From Primorskyibacter sedentarius (GTDB taxonomy: Bacteria > Pseudomonadota > Alphaproteobacteria > Rhodobacterales > Rhodobacteraceae): a stretch of 64,000 nt of DNA. A model generated the notes under the pieces. That model saw only the letters and a program-made list of their open reading frames with translations, was not told the origin of the DNA and ran no database searches. This document shows positions 54,101-60,571 of this stretch, piece by piece. Each line of letters starts with the position of its first letter. Position 1 is the first letter of the stretch. A program made the position numbers and the translations under genes. The stretch spans positions 1-64,000 of the forward strand of contig NZ_SLZU01000008.1 of the NCBI RefSeq assembly GCF_004342065.1. The letters run 5' to 3'.

Positions 54101-54871
54101 GCTCAGCTCTGTCACATGGGTGTCTCGCGACAACGGGCTGGTGTCGTCGATCAGAATCTCGCCGGTCACCGCATTGCCGGACGAATTGTAGATCCTCAGA
54201 TAGGTCTGGTTGTTGCTGCCAGTGTCGTGGTCGACAAATGTCACGGCATACCGGTTTGACACCCGCAGGGCTGCAATTTCGACGCCGTCGATCCCCTGGC
54301 CTGCCCCAACACCACCATCAAACAGAGTAAGCGTCGGGCCCTTCGTACCGGTGCTGGGATCGTAGACCGCCGCCAAGACATCGTAGTTGGTGCGGTCCAG
54401 CCAGACGATCATCGAACTGGTTGCCGAAAGCGAGGCGACCTGCGGGTCGGCATGAATCTCGCTGCTCGCCCCGTCATATACGATGCTGCCGCGGACCGCC
54501 GCGCCGGTGTTGTCGTGGTATTCTACGACGATATCGTATTCGACCCCGGCCGGTGCATAGTAGTCTACATAAGTGACTACGAATCCGCCCCCGTCGACCG
54601 CGGCAATGGAGGCGCTCCTTTCGCTGTACACATTCAGGAATGCGTTCACCAGGAATTCTGCCCCGACCTCGTTGCCGAGCGGGTCAAAGATCTGACCGAT
54701 GATGTCGCTGCTGTTCGGTGACCCGGCCCCGGTGTCGTCAAACGATGTCCATGTGATCAGCACATTGCCGTTGCTCAGCTGGATGATATCGCTTTCGTAA
54801 TTGAACGATGTGTTGGTGATGCCGTTATTGACCTGAAAATCGCTCAGCCATTCGAGGGGGGTGGTCACCAT
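48116..54871 (-). CDS. Giant RTX protein with cadherin-like repeats
   Basis: 2251 residues, no N-terminal signal peptide. Residues about 1-550 contain repeated beta-propeller-like units (GNVLITWTSFDDTGAGS, GGFVVTYVDYY, NLVVSWTSADPNFSSG). About 550-970 hold RTX calcium-binding nonapeptides (GGAGDDTLIGDDGDDTLYGG and many more). About 1060-1600 hold at least five cadherin/VCBS-like units with NDAPVA-type starts. The last about 500 residues are unique and beta-rich. The end ...FADTIFNLTV fits a type I secretion signal. It is probably a secreted adhesin or surface/biofilm protein. No type I transporter genes lie in the window. AAAGGA precedes the ATG. Confidence 0.85.
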   Translation of the reverse strand: MVTTPLEWLSDFQVNNGITNTSFNYESDIIQLSNGNVLITWTSFDDTGAGSPNSSDIIGQIFDPLGNEVGAEFLVNAFLNVYSERSASIAAVDGGGFVVTYVDYYAPAGVEYDIVVEYHDNTGAAVRGSIVYDGASSEIHADPQVASLSATSSMIVWLDRTNYDVLAAVYDPSTGTKGPTLTLFDGGVGAGQGIDGVEIAALRVSNRYAVTFVDHDTGSNNQTYLRIYNSSGNAVTGEILIDDTSPLSRDTHVTELSNGNLVVSWTSADPNFSSGIRAQIYTSSGVAVTEAFSPATSLAGAQEKTAIAATGDNGFVVFWADDETFDVHGQRYSNDGTRIGVEFDVVDWNLSTLDHLSAVALADGRVQLTWTGEFSAGDDVFTAIWDPRDSDETNDPAVAHGYQIGTPEANTIATTADTVHVDGSGGNDRIIVSPADAGRADVLDGGAGIDTLVIDALNGTWNFQTAAVQNFEVLEFASTAGALGTRWAFFLDTQFTQFTTVNFDAAPGTSEFLAVLMSSSTVFSLNGVAITGQESDDGVVVSGDASDEWIYGSSARDALLGGAGDDTLIGDDGDDTLYGGTGADWLIGSDGNDLLVLNDGSYTSGVTVDLSMNVISGPDNIRDIENVTGTYFVASGDHLTGTDGANLIAGHFGDDTLIGLAGDDTLEGGAQNDLLYGGHDNDLLGGEDGDDTLSGQGGNDRLEGGIGSDAIYGGAASDTLIGGAGDDTLSGGGGIDLVDYSGSSDAVEVRLSLTSAQRVSASQGTDTIFGIEGVVGSDHDDSLFGSNGANLIITGDGEDRVFGGGGDDTMDGGAGDNDFLNYYFSADAVAFDLSNQGAGQVVSASQGTDLASNFENVLGSGKGDDTLRGDSAGNVIQGYGGADSIDGAGGDDFLNGGGFDDTLLGGDGNDTVLGDYGDDLLGGGNDDDNLAGGAGDDSVYGGAGSDRINGGTGADLLVGGAQGDVFTYTKTNQSTTASRDIIRDFVSGVDMVDLSGIDADRTTGGNQIFTFIGNAAFSGVAGQLNWLTNGTKTWLQADTNGDAVADFSVQLNNLSALSSADLILNNAPIAQAVSAVAQEDGPAVLIAPEVTDPDRNDTVSLSIDTTNTLGAVTITEDGMFSYDPTGAFDFLAIGEIASDTFSYTVDDGRGGTATEVVTLTITGQNDAPVARRDIASAVVSAASVDPASNVTIFGDVSVNDTDADDGAVLTYSLDAPVSGLSMNSDGKFLFNRADPAYARLAKDEAIFIEARYSVTDELGASSQSELNIAIIGSNDAPEASFGSFAAQAISSDVAAQPGPGEVGTVAYSDVDDRASATFSLDESVAGLSIDSLTGKLFFDGGDPAYTSLGAGETLSRRVSYTITDQHGATGTSEIEILVSGANEAPIAVDDTFDVTAGDAGFVEFYPGIVFGSVSANDSDADANDALKFTLVNPVDGLRLGSNGNYAFDARHPAYEGLQQGEIQQIVIPYTMTDNNGGVATADLTLTVTGTNAAPVASAVSDIVVRHPDAANPGQFVVHERSVAPYVTDIDEGDVLTYALTSPVTGLTMDSDGTYAFDLNDPAFAGYAEGQEIDIQASYTVTDEFGAQDTADLSIRANVTNTSPVVNLSLDERIFQIKEGQVYHGQLVAYDAETPASELRFEFDYYGGYKGTFDLREDGSFTWTPYPYDPGANPFDPDEALDPYANRQIFTYRVYDEQGLGLDPEDYYNGVFDAAVALNRGPNGVQDTSITVSQGSSAEVLRVVLTGSLVDSDGSEDHHVDTSMTAGKLVLVSRTDITDDVTGENNFEYVFDWHIDDTVDLTQLNHIAIVTTEAVGAGDDPNDPSDRQNTTSLAFDPGVEIETQSNSFQHMFEAVDQNMWGAGDAMSLEIGTFFGLDSGAFDKTFGFGSGAFRMDVDGQFMFGLAPKLTLTAGEVDASVTKDIDTQAHYNKTFDQFTFRATTQTKSSAFETVSATANFALGYEAIARLDMSAEVDVTVDLLVDEVGFNEEFDLVNFDISSSGNLFTLNTADIPAGEFPLPGIIGDFASITLNIPDISASVSEDFSARETKVVKSGSLEDDIATLEIDLDEMAYTMYSELGGTLPVNPLNPLDEEYGPFSASFDILDIVASTTLGVTQEFDLSHSGTSGWLVMEDGTFFGVDVFEYGNPNSGSSLTIENASAYDEDGNGEIDFQFVASADARLRNQTDLGLSVGIEASVLAGELGISLPVIGDLGVEFGPLLELGAEAPIADLYGFDETFDLAFADTIFNLTV

Positions 54872-55141
54872 ACCAAGGGTCCTTTCAAATCAAATTTTTC
54901 GGCAAATATTCTGCCGGGTCGTCAGGCAGCGCCCAGATCTGCGGCGGCTTGCGCTTCTTGCGCGTGGGACAAGACCACATCGCATTGGACGTGGCGGCGA
55001 TGATCATTGTGTGAAACCAAACGCCTGTGAAAACGCATGCCGCTCGGTGAGTGCCGCAATCATGCTGCGCCCGATTTTAGGCAGCCGAAAAACCCAAGTC
55101 CTGATGGAAACCTGAGGGATTCACATTTTCTAAAGATTTTT

Positions 55142-56584
55142 TTAGATTTCGTGGTGGTTGCCGGCGGCCTGGGACGGGCCCGGATAAACGGGCCGATCCG
55201 GCGCACCGTATTTTGCCCACGCGGCGGCCATGCCGATCCTTCTGGCGAAGTCAGGAAATTTCGGATGGGTGTAGATCATGCGGCAGGTGTCTACGCTGCC
55301 CCACATCCGCAGCAACGCCCCGTGTGATCCGATCGGGGGGCCGTTGCCACAGGCATCAAAGATGGCCTGTGCCGACCCCGTCCGCATGAGGACAGTCATC
55401 ACCGGAATGGACACATATCCAATGTCATTGCCATCGCTTATGACCAACCACTGAGCCACAAGTTTGCGGATGTCGGGGTCTCGGCTAAAGACCTGACCCG
55501 CGTATTTCTCCCAAATTTCCGGGGGCCCGAACTGCGCGCCGAACATGCTGTGCATCGCAAGGCATCCCTGCGTAAATCGCTGTGCCGCGAGATCGTCCTC
55601 ACCCTTCGCATAGGCCACGGCTGCGTAGGTATCGTAGGCAAACAGGTGGTGCAGATCGATCGCCTTTTTCGCAAGCCGCTCTGCCTCGTCAAGCTCATCA
55701 TTGCACAGCTTTGCCTGCGCCAGACACTGAAAATACCGGCCGCGCGTGGGATCCCGCGAGATTGCCAGTTCGAAATAGGGGATCGCCTGTCTTGTCTTCC
55801 CGATAATGGCCAGCAGGTAACCCAACCGCATCGCAATTTCCGGCTCTGCCGGGGCAAGATCAAATGCCCGGAACGCCAGATCAAGAGCGCCGACAATGTC
55901 GCTGGACAAGAACCGGTTCATCGCCAAGGCGCTTAACGGAAACGCCATATCCGGGTTCAGCACCAGTGCACGCTCGGCATTCTGAACCGCAAGCTCCATC
56001 AGCGCATGTTTGTCACCGGCCTGAGAGAATGTGAGCTTTTGATAGTAGCCCTCGGCGAGGGCCGCGAATAAATCCGCCGACGCGCCCTCGATGGAAAGGG
56101 CTTCCCGAAAGTAGTCGATTGCATTGTCCAATGCGCCAGCAATGAACGGCTGTTTCAGCAAAGAGCGGCCTTGCAGGTAAAGCGCTGTCGCCTCGCTGTT
56201 CCGAGGCGCGTGGATACCACCTGAGCCATCCTGCGGCCGGTCGCTATGCCCCATACACTCCAAATCCGGGTGCAGGACATACCCCCGTTTCGGGACAGTC
56301 TGGATATATTCGGTTTCCGCGTCCTCTGACCGGAAATGCCGCCGCAGGACAGAAATCGCCCGTGTCAGCACCTCGTCGGAAACGTCTGTTTCCTGCCAGA
56401 TCTTTGCCATGAATTCTTCGCGCTGAACCAGACTACCCTGACTGTCGACCAACAGCATAAGAACGTTCATGATCTGGGGTTCGATTTTCAGGCTTTTGGA
56501 ACCTTTGCTCAGCCGGTCACTAACAGGGCAGACTTCGAATGCACCAAGTTTGAATGGTTTAACCCGAGCACTCGACAACACCAC
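55142..56584 (-). CDS. Winged-helix (OmpR/CadC-type) regulator with TPR repeats
   Basis: 480 residues from GTG 56584. Residues 1-105 form a trans_reg_C winged helix (LKIEPQIMNVLMLLVDSQGS, QREEFMAKIWQETDVSDEVL, RAISVLRRHF, YIQTVPKRGYVL). The rest consists of TPR-like helices (AIDYFREALSIEGASADLFA, AVQNAERALVLNPDMAFPLS, AIPYFELAISRDPTRGRYFQ). There is no clear membrane helix, unlike CadC. The gene is directly upstream of, and co-oriented with, the RTX gene (270-base gap), which makes the RTX gene a likely target (inference). Confidence 0.85.
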   Translation of the reverse strand: MVLSSARVKPFKLGAFEVCPVSDRLSKGSKSLKIEPQIMNVLMLLVDSQGSLVQREEFMAKIWQETDVSDEVLTRAISVLRRHFRSEDAETEYIQTVPKRGYVLHPDLECMGHSDRPQDGSGGIHAPRNSEATALYLQGRSLLKQPFIAGALDNAIDYFREALSIEGASADLFAALAEGYYQKLTFSQAGDKHALMELAVQNAERALVLNPDMAFPLSALAMNRFLSSDIVGALDLAFRAFDLAPAEPEIAMRLGYLLAIIGKTRQAIPYFELAISRDPTRGRYFQCLAQAKLCNDELDEAERLAKKAIDLHHLFAYDTYAAVAYAKGEDDLAAQRFTQGCLAMHSMFGAQFGPPEIWEKYAGQVFSRDPDIRKLVAQWLVISDGNDIGYVSIPVMTVLMRTGSAQAIFDACGNGPPIGSHGALLRMWGSVDTCRMIYTHPKFPDFARRIGMAAAWAKYGAPDRPVYPGPSQAAGNHHEI

Positions 56585-56708
56585 GATCCCTGCGCGAAAC
56601 TTGACGCCCGGTCCAAGAGCGCTTTACTGCCCAATTATTGCACGTTCTGAACATTCCGGTAAAGGCTGCAAACGGGCATGGCGCAGGCGCCGAAACAGTG
56701 GCTGGCCA

Positions 56709-56724
56709 ATGATCTGCAGATCAT
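56709..56724. repeat. Perfect 16-bp palindrome
   Basis: ATGATCTGCAGATCAT reads the same on both strands. It lies about 130 bases upstream of the regulator's GTG start, so it could be an operator for its promoter. Confidence 0.4.
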
Positions 56725-56876
56725 AGTTTTGCAATTCGTCTCGACATGCGGCGCGTGACAGTTCGTGCCTGCAGTCACTGCCTGACGGTGGTGCGCCGTT
56801 CGGTGACAGGACGCCATATTCACCCTGTTGATATCCCGGCAGGCGCGGCACTTTTCCGTATCGGAAAGGAATGGTG

Positions 56877-56902
56877 GGGCGGGCACCGCGGCGGGCCCGC
56901 CC
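56877..56902 (-). terminator. GC-rich hairpin after the TauA-like gene
   Basis: In the minus-strand transcript GGGCGGG and CCCGCCC form a 7-bp stem with a 12-base loop beginning 7 bases after the stop codon. A second hairpin (TTTCCG/CGGAAA) follows. There is no T-run, so termination by this hairpin is uncertain. Confidence 0.4.
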
Positions 56903-56908
56903 GCTTTG

Positions 56909-57910
56909 TCAGCCGCCGTGGGCGATTGTCATGGGTTCGGCGTTGACGGCATCTTCGTAGCTGTCCAGCGCGCCATCGATGCTGTTGGCCTCGACAAAGA
57001 CATCGGCCACGCCCTTCATGAAGGTCTGGATGCCACCACCCAGCCATTTCTCTGAGAGTTGCTCTTCCAGATCGGGAAAGGACATGGTGTCGATGGCACC
57101 GCGCGCGGCCTCGAAGTCCATGCCCGCCTCTTTCGCCATCACTTCAAGCATCGCGTCCCCGCCCTCCCCCGACGTCCACCGGCTGTTCGCCTCGGCGGTG
57201 ACGGCAAGAAAATTCGCCACGAGGTCCGGGTTTTCGGCGAGGAATTCCGCCGGGCCAGAGGTCACGTCGAAGACCAGTATGCCCAGTTCTTCTTTCTCTG
57301 CGCCGGTAAGCAGCACGTTCCCATGTTCTTTCATCCGGGTCAGCCCGCCACCATAGCCGCAGGCAAAATCCACAGCGCCCTGCGCCAGGGCGGCGGCGCC
57401 TTCGGGCGGGGCCATGTCGACGATATCAAGGCTGGCCAGATCGATGCCAAAGTGATCCATCTGCCGCAAAAACCCGTAATGCGCCGCCGTCCCCAGTGGC
57501 ACGGCCACCTTCTTTCCCGCCAGCTCTGATGCGGTGGTCTTGTCGATTTCCAGGTCAGCCGAAACGACACAGTTGTCATTCTCAGAGTAGCTGACCGCCA
57601 CGTCGATCACCTGCAAGTCCTGACCGGCCGAAGCCGCGACAACGAAGGGCGGGATGCCCTGGCTGACTGCAAGCTGCACGTCGCCGGATGCCATGGCCGC
57701 GCTCATTGCGGTGCCGGTCTCAAAGCTGACCCAGTTGACCTTCAAGCCCAGCGCCTCGTCATAAGCGCCCTCTGCCTTGGCAGCCATCATCGGCAACGGC
57801 CATTCCAGGAAATATGCGACTGTGATCTCGTCAAGATCGGCCGCCTGCCCTGTTTGCGCGGCGAGGGCCAAGGCGCTGCTGGCGGCGAGGGTTGCAAGTG
57901 TTGTCTTCAT
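56909..57910 (-). CDS. TauA/SsuA-like ABC substrate-binding protein
   Basis: 333 residues from ATG 57910, with a Sec signal peptide (KTTLATLAASSALALAAQTG, AA). The mature protein starts LDEITVAYFLEWPLPMMAAK and has GDVQLAVSQGIPPFVVAASA, LAGKKVAVPLGTAAHYGFLR and DFACGYGGGLTRMKEHG, as in taurine/nitrate/sulfonate-type binding proteins. No permease or ATPase genes lie beside it here. It is divergent from the IclR gene, and its promoter region carries an operator-like motif shared with two other genes of the cluster. Confidence 0.85.
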   Translation of the reverse strand: MKTTLATLAASSALALAAQTGQAADLDEITVAYFLEWPLPMMAAKAEGAYDEALGLKVNWVSFETGTAMSAAMASGDVQLAVSQGIPPFVVAASAGQDLQVIDVAVSYSENDNCVVSADLEIDKTTASELAGKKVAVPLGTAAHYGFLRQMDHFGIDLASLDIVDMAPPEGAAALAQGAVDFACGYGGGLTRMKEHGNVLLTGAEKEELGILVFDVTSGPAEFLAENPDLVANFLAVTAEANSRWTSGEGGDAMLEVMAKEAGMDFEAARGAIDTMSFPDLEEQLSEKWLGGGIQTFMKGVADVFVEANSIDGALDSYEDAVNAEPMTIAHGG

Positions 57911-57979
57911 GTGAACCTCCGGTTGGGCGGGGCCCCTTGCGCGCCGGTGGACGGTCGGCAAGGGAGACCCAGAAGTTAT

Positions 57980-58031
57980 ATCTCTCGCATTACAGAACTT
58001 TTGTTCTGGTATAAAAAACTATGCGGGAGAT
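57980..58031. promoter_or_regulatory. Operator-like region upstream of the TauA-like gene
   Basis: ATCTCTCGCAT (57980-57990) and ATGCGGGAGAT (58021-58031) are inverted with one mismatch, 30 bases apart. Inside lie CAGAAC-TTTT-GTTCTG and CTCTCGCATTACAGAAC (57982-57998). The latter matches the motif upstream of the FAD oxidoreductase at 13 of 17 positions (opposite strand). It is a candidate IclR-type binding region. Confidence 0.45.
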
Positions 58032-58114
58032 TTGCGCCACGTCAACGCATTTGTTGCAATCGGGTTTGTCCGGCGCACGGGCTGCCTGCTTGCCAAGCAC
58101 TTATCGAGACAGTA

Positions 58115-58131
58115 GTTCCGAAATACAATAG
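58115..58131 (+). promoter_or_regulatory. Operator-like motif upstream of the iclR-type gene
   Basis: GTTCCGAAATACAATAG lies 19 bases before the regulator's ATG and matches GTTCCGCAATATGAGAG, found upstream of the FAD oxidoreductase, at 13 of 17 positions. This suggests autoregulation by the encoded IclR-family protein. Confidence 0.4.
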
Positions 58132-58149
58132 AGATGAGGAAAGCAGTCA

Positions 58150-58920
58150 ATGTCACGATCTTCGGAAAGTTCGATCGTCACCAAATGCGCCCGCGTGATG
58201 GATGTCCTCACCCATGCCAAACAGCCGCTGGCCTTTTCCGACATCGTGGCCAAGACGGGTTTCGTCAAAAGCTCGTGCCACCGCATCCTTGCCGTGCTTC
58301 AGGGCGAGGGGCTGGTGGCCTATCACAAGGACAAGCGCAGCTATGCGCCCGGTCCGCGGTTTCACGACTGGGCCCGTGCCGGGTTCCACCGGGTCGACCT
58401 GCAACAAATCGCGGCCGACCCGATGGAGGAGTTGCTCGAAAGCACAAGGATGAACGCCGCGCTGTCGGTGCTTGACGGGTTTTCGCTGCTTTACCTGCGG
58501 ACGGCCGATAACGTGTCGATGCGCTATGCGGCGCGTGCCGGCGACCGGGCGCCATTGCACTGCACTGCTGCCGGCAAAGTGTTTCTGGCCCATATGCCCG
58601 AGCCGCAGCTGGAGGAGTTTTTTGCAACCACAGATCTGGAAAAATCGACCGAGTTCACCCGCACGGACGCCGAAACCCTGACTGCCGATTTCCCCGCGAT
58701 CCACGAAAACGGATATGCGTCGGCCATCAAAGAAGAATTCCTGCAGGTCATGGGTATCGCCGCACCGATCTGGGATGAACGCGGCAAGGTGGCAGCCTGC
58801 CTGTCGCTCTGGACGCTGACGGCAGACACCGACCCGGTCGCACTGCTTGAAAAGGCCGGACGGCTTAAGAAAGCAGCAGCCAAGGTGACGCGCGCCATTC
58901 AGGGCGAAGCACCGGACTGA
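58150..58920 (+). CDS. IclR-family transcriptional regulator
   Basis: 256 residues. Residues about 8-70 form the winged helix (IVTKCARVMDVLTHAKQPLA, FSDIVAKTGFVKSSCHRILA, VLQGEGLVAYHKDKRSYAPG). The effector-binding domain follows with MRYAARAGDRAPLHCTAAGK, NGYASAIKEEFLQVMGIAAP and CLSLWTLTADTD. It sits between the binding-protein gene (divergent) and the oxidoreductase gene. The repeated motif in the promoters of all three genes suggests it controls the catabolic cluster; the inducer is unknown. Confidence 0.93.
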   Translation: MSRSSESSIVTKCARVMDVLTHAKQPLAFSDIVAKTGFVKSSCHRILAVLQGEGLVAYHKDKRSYAPGPRFHDWARAGFHRVDLQQIAADPMEELLESTRMNAALSVLDGFSLLYLRTADNVSMRYAARAGDRAPLHCTAAGKVFLAHMPEPQLEEFFATTDLEKSTEFTRTDAETLTADFPAIHENGYASAIKEEFLQVMGIAAPIWDERGKVAACLSLWTLTADTDPVALLEKAGRLKKAAAKVTRAIQGEAPD

Positions 58921-58956
58921 GCACGCAACAAATCAGTTGACGCAGCGCCGCCTAGT

Positions 58957-58992
58957 CTCTCATATTGATAGATGAGTTCCGCAATATGAGAG
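58957..58992. promoter_or_regulatory. Inverted repeat upstream of the FAD oxidoreductase
   Basis: CTCTCATATTG (58957-58967) and CAATATGAGAG (58982-58992) are perfect 11-base complements with a 14-base spacer. The right half is part of GTTCCGCAATATGAGAG (58976-58992), the motif shared with the other two promoters. The repeat ends 7 bases before the ATG, so a bound regulator would block transcription or translation start. Confidence 0.55.
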
Positions 58993-58999
58993 CATTGTC

Positions 59000-60304
59000 A
59001 TGCAAGCGCCGACTTCCTCCGTCGTGGACTGGCCCGGTTCCCTTTGGGCCGAGGCCAGAGTAGCCGAGGCAATCCACCCGCCGCTGAACGGGGATCACCG
59101 GGCCGACGTTACAGTGATCGGTGCGGGGTTCACTGGCCTGCGCACCGCCATCGAACTGGCCGAGGCTGGGACCTCGGTCGTGGTTTTGGACGCCGGTGAT
59201 GTCGGCTGGGGTGCGTCGGGGCGCAATGGCGGGCAGGTCAATCCGATGCTGCCCTTCAACTCTCCCAAACAGCTGCGCGAACTGGTCGGTCCGGTCTATT
59301 TCGAGCGTCTGACAGCAGCCTCGCTGTCCTCGGCCGATGATCTTTTTGCCTTCATTGCCCGTCACGGGATCGCCTGTCAGGCCCGGCAAAGGGGTTGGCT
59401 GCGCGTGCTGCACAGCCCCGCGGCGCGGCGCAAGGCCGAGGCAGACCTGAGCGAATGGAACGAACACGGCGCCGGAATGTCGCTGATCGACGGTGAGGAT
59501 GTGACCCGATTGTCCGGCACGCGGGCCTATTCCAGCGGCGTCGTCGCACCACGCGGCGGGGCGGTGCATCCGCTGATGCTGGCGCAGGGCATGGCCACCG
59601 TCGCCCGCAACCTGGGCGTAATGATCCACGGATCAAGCCGGGCCGACAGGCTGGAGCGCAAGGACGGAAATTGGCAGGTCAGTACTGGTGCCGGGCGGGT
59701 AAGCTCTGACTGGGTGGTGGTGGCAACCAACGGCTATACCGATGATCTGGTCGGTGGGCTGCGGCGCAGCATCATTCCGATCAACCCGATCCAGATCGCC
59801 ACCGAACCGCTGCCCGAAAAGATCATTTCAGAGATCCTGCCCGAAGGTCACACCATTTCGGACAGCAGGCGGGTGATCATGTATGCCCGCCGCGAGCCTG
59901 ACGATCGCATCGTCTATGGCGGGTTGGGCAAACTTGATCGGAATGGCGTTCAAAGCGGGTTCGACTGGCTGCAACGTGACGCGGTGCGCGTCTTCCCGCA
60001 ATTGGCCGGTGTTAGCTGGAGCCATCGCTGGGGGGGGCAGATCGCCCTGACCGAGGACCACCTCCCGCATCTGCACGAACCCCGGACCGGCCTGTTGGCC
60101 GGGCTGGGCTATAACGGGCGCGGTGTGGCGATGACCAATGTGATGGGCAAGATCATGGCCCAGAGGGTGCTGGGGGCCGCACCCGATACCCTCGCCTTTC
60201 CGATGACCAAGCTCCGCCCCTTCGGCCTCCGGGCGCTAAAGCAATTCGGGATGGGCCCGGCGGTGGGTGTCATGCGTGCGCTGGATTGGCTCGAAACCCG
60301 TTGA
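59000..60304 (+). CDS. FAD-dependent amine/amino-acid oxidoreductase (DAO family)
   Basis: 434 residues. N-terminal dinucleotide fold ADVTVIGAGFTGLRTAIELA with GTSVVVLDAGDVGWGASGRN and GGQVNP, as in DadA/PuuB-like oxidases. Later blocks include GVVAPRGGAVHPLMLAQGMA, WVVVATNGYTDDL and HRWGGQIALTEDHLPHL, with the C-terminal FAD contact GLLAGLGYNGRGVAMTNVMG. It probably oxidises an amine or N-methylated amino acid. It lies in the putative IclR regulon with the racemase-family and aldehyde dehydrogenase genes, which suggests that an aldehyde product is further oxidised. Confidence 0.9.
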   Translation: MQAPTSSVVDWPGSLWAEARVAEAIHPPLNGDHRADVTVIGAGFTGLRTAIELAEAGTSVVVLDAGDVGWGASGRNGGQVNPMLPFNSPKQLRELVGPVYFERLTAASLSSADDLFAFIARHGIACQARQRGWLRVLHSPAARRKAEADLSEWNEHGAGMSLIDGEDVTRLSGTRAYSSGVVAPRGGAVHPLMLAQGMATVARNLGVMIHGSSRADRLERKDGNWQVSTGAGRVSSDWVVVATNGYTDDLVGGLRRSIIPINPIQIATEPLPEKIISEILPEGHTISDSRRVIMYARREPDDRIVYGGLGKLDRNGVQSGFDWLQRDAVRVFPQLAGVSWSHRWGGQIALTEDHLPHLHEPRTGLLAGLGYNGRGVAMTNVMGKIMAQRVLGAAPDTLAFPMTKLRPFGLRALKQFGMGPAVGVMRALDWLETR

Positions 60305-60571
60305 CCCCCGCTCCGGCCGTTTGCAAGACAGCGGGCGGGGCTTGCCCCTTTCGGCATCATGCTGCGCCTAAACCTGCCGGGATGTGGGGCGCTGCGTTTC
60401 TGCTTTGACGGCACAAGTAGTAAAGCGGTTCCGTCACTGCCGGAAAGAGTTCAGAGATCACTGCGCTGCAAAACCTGAGTACTGCCGCCACGCCGCTCGC
60501 CTTCTTGTCGCCGCAGTTTTCTGCATTGCCGTGGCTGGTGCCGCGTTCAAACCGTTTCGCGCATCGCCAAG

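Larger units (their letters stand above)
56585..56908. other. Intergenic region with short palindromes
   Basis: 324 bases without a recognisable gene. It contains the 16-bp palindrome at 56709-56724, a TTTCCG-TAT-CGGAAA hairpin at 56853-56867, and a GC-rich hairpin just downstream of the binding-protein gene. Confidence 0.5.
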
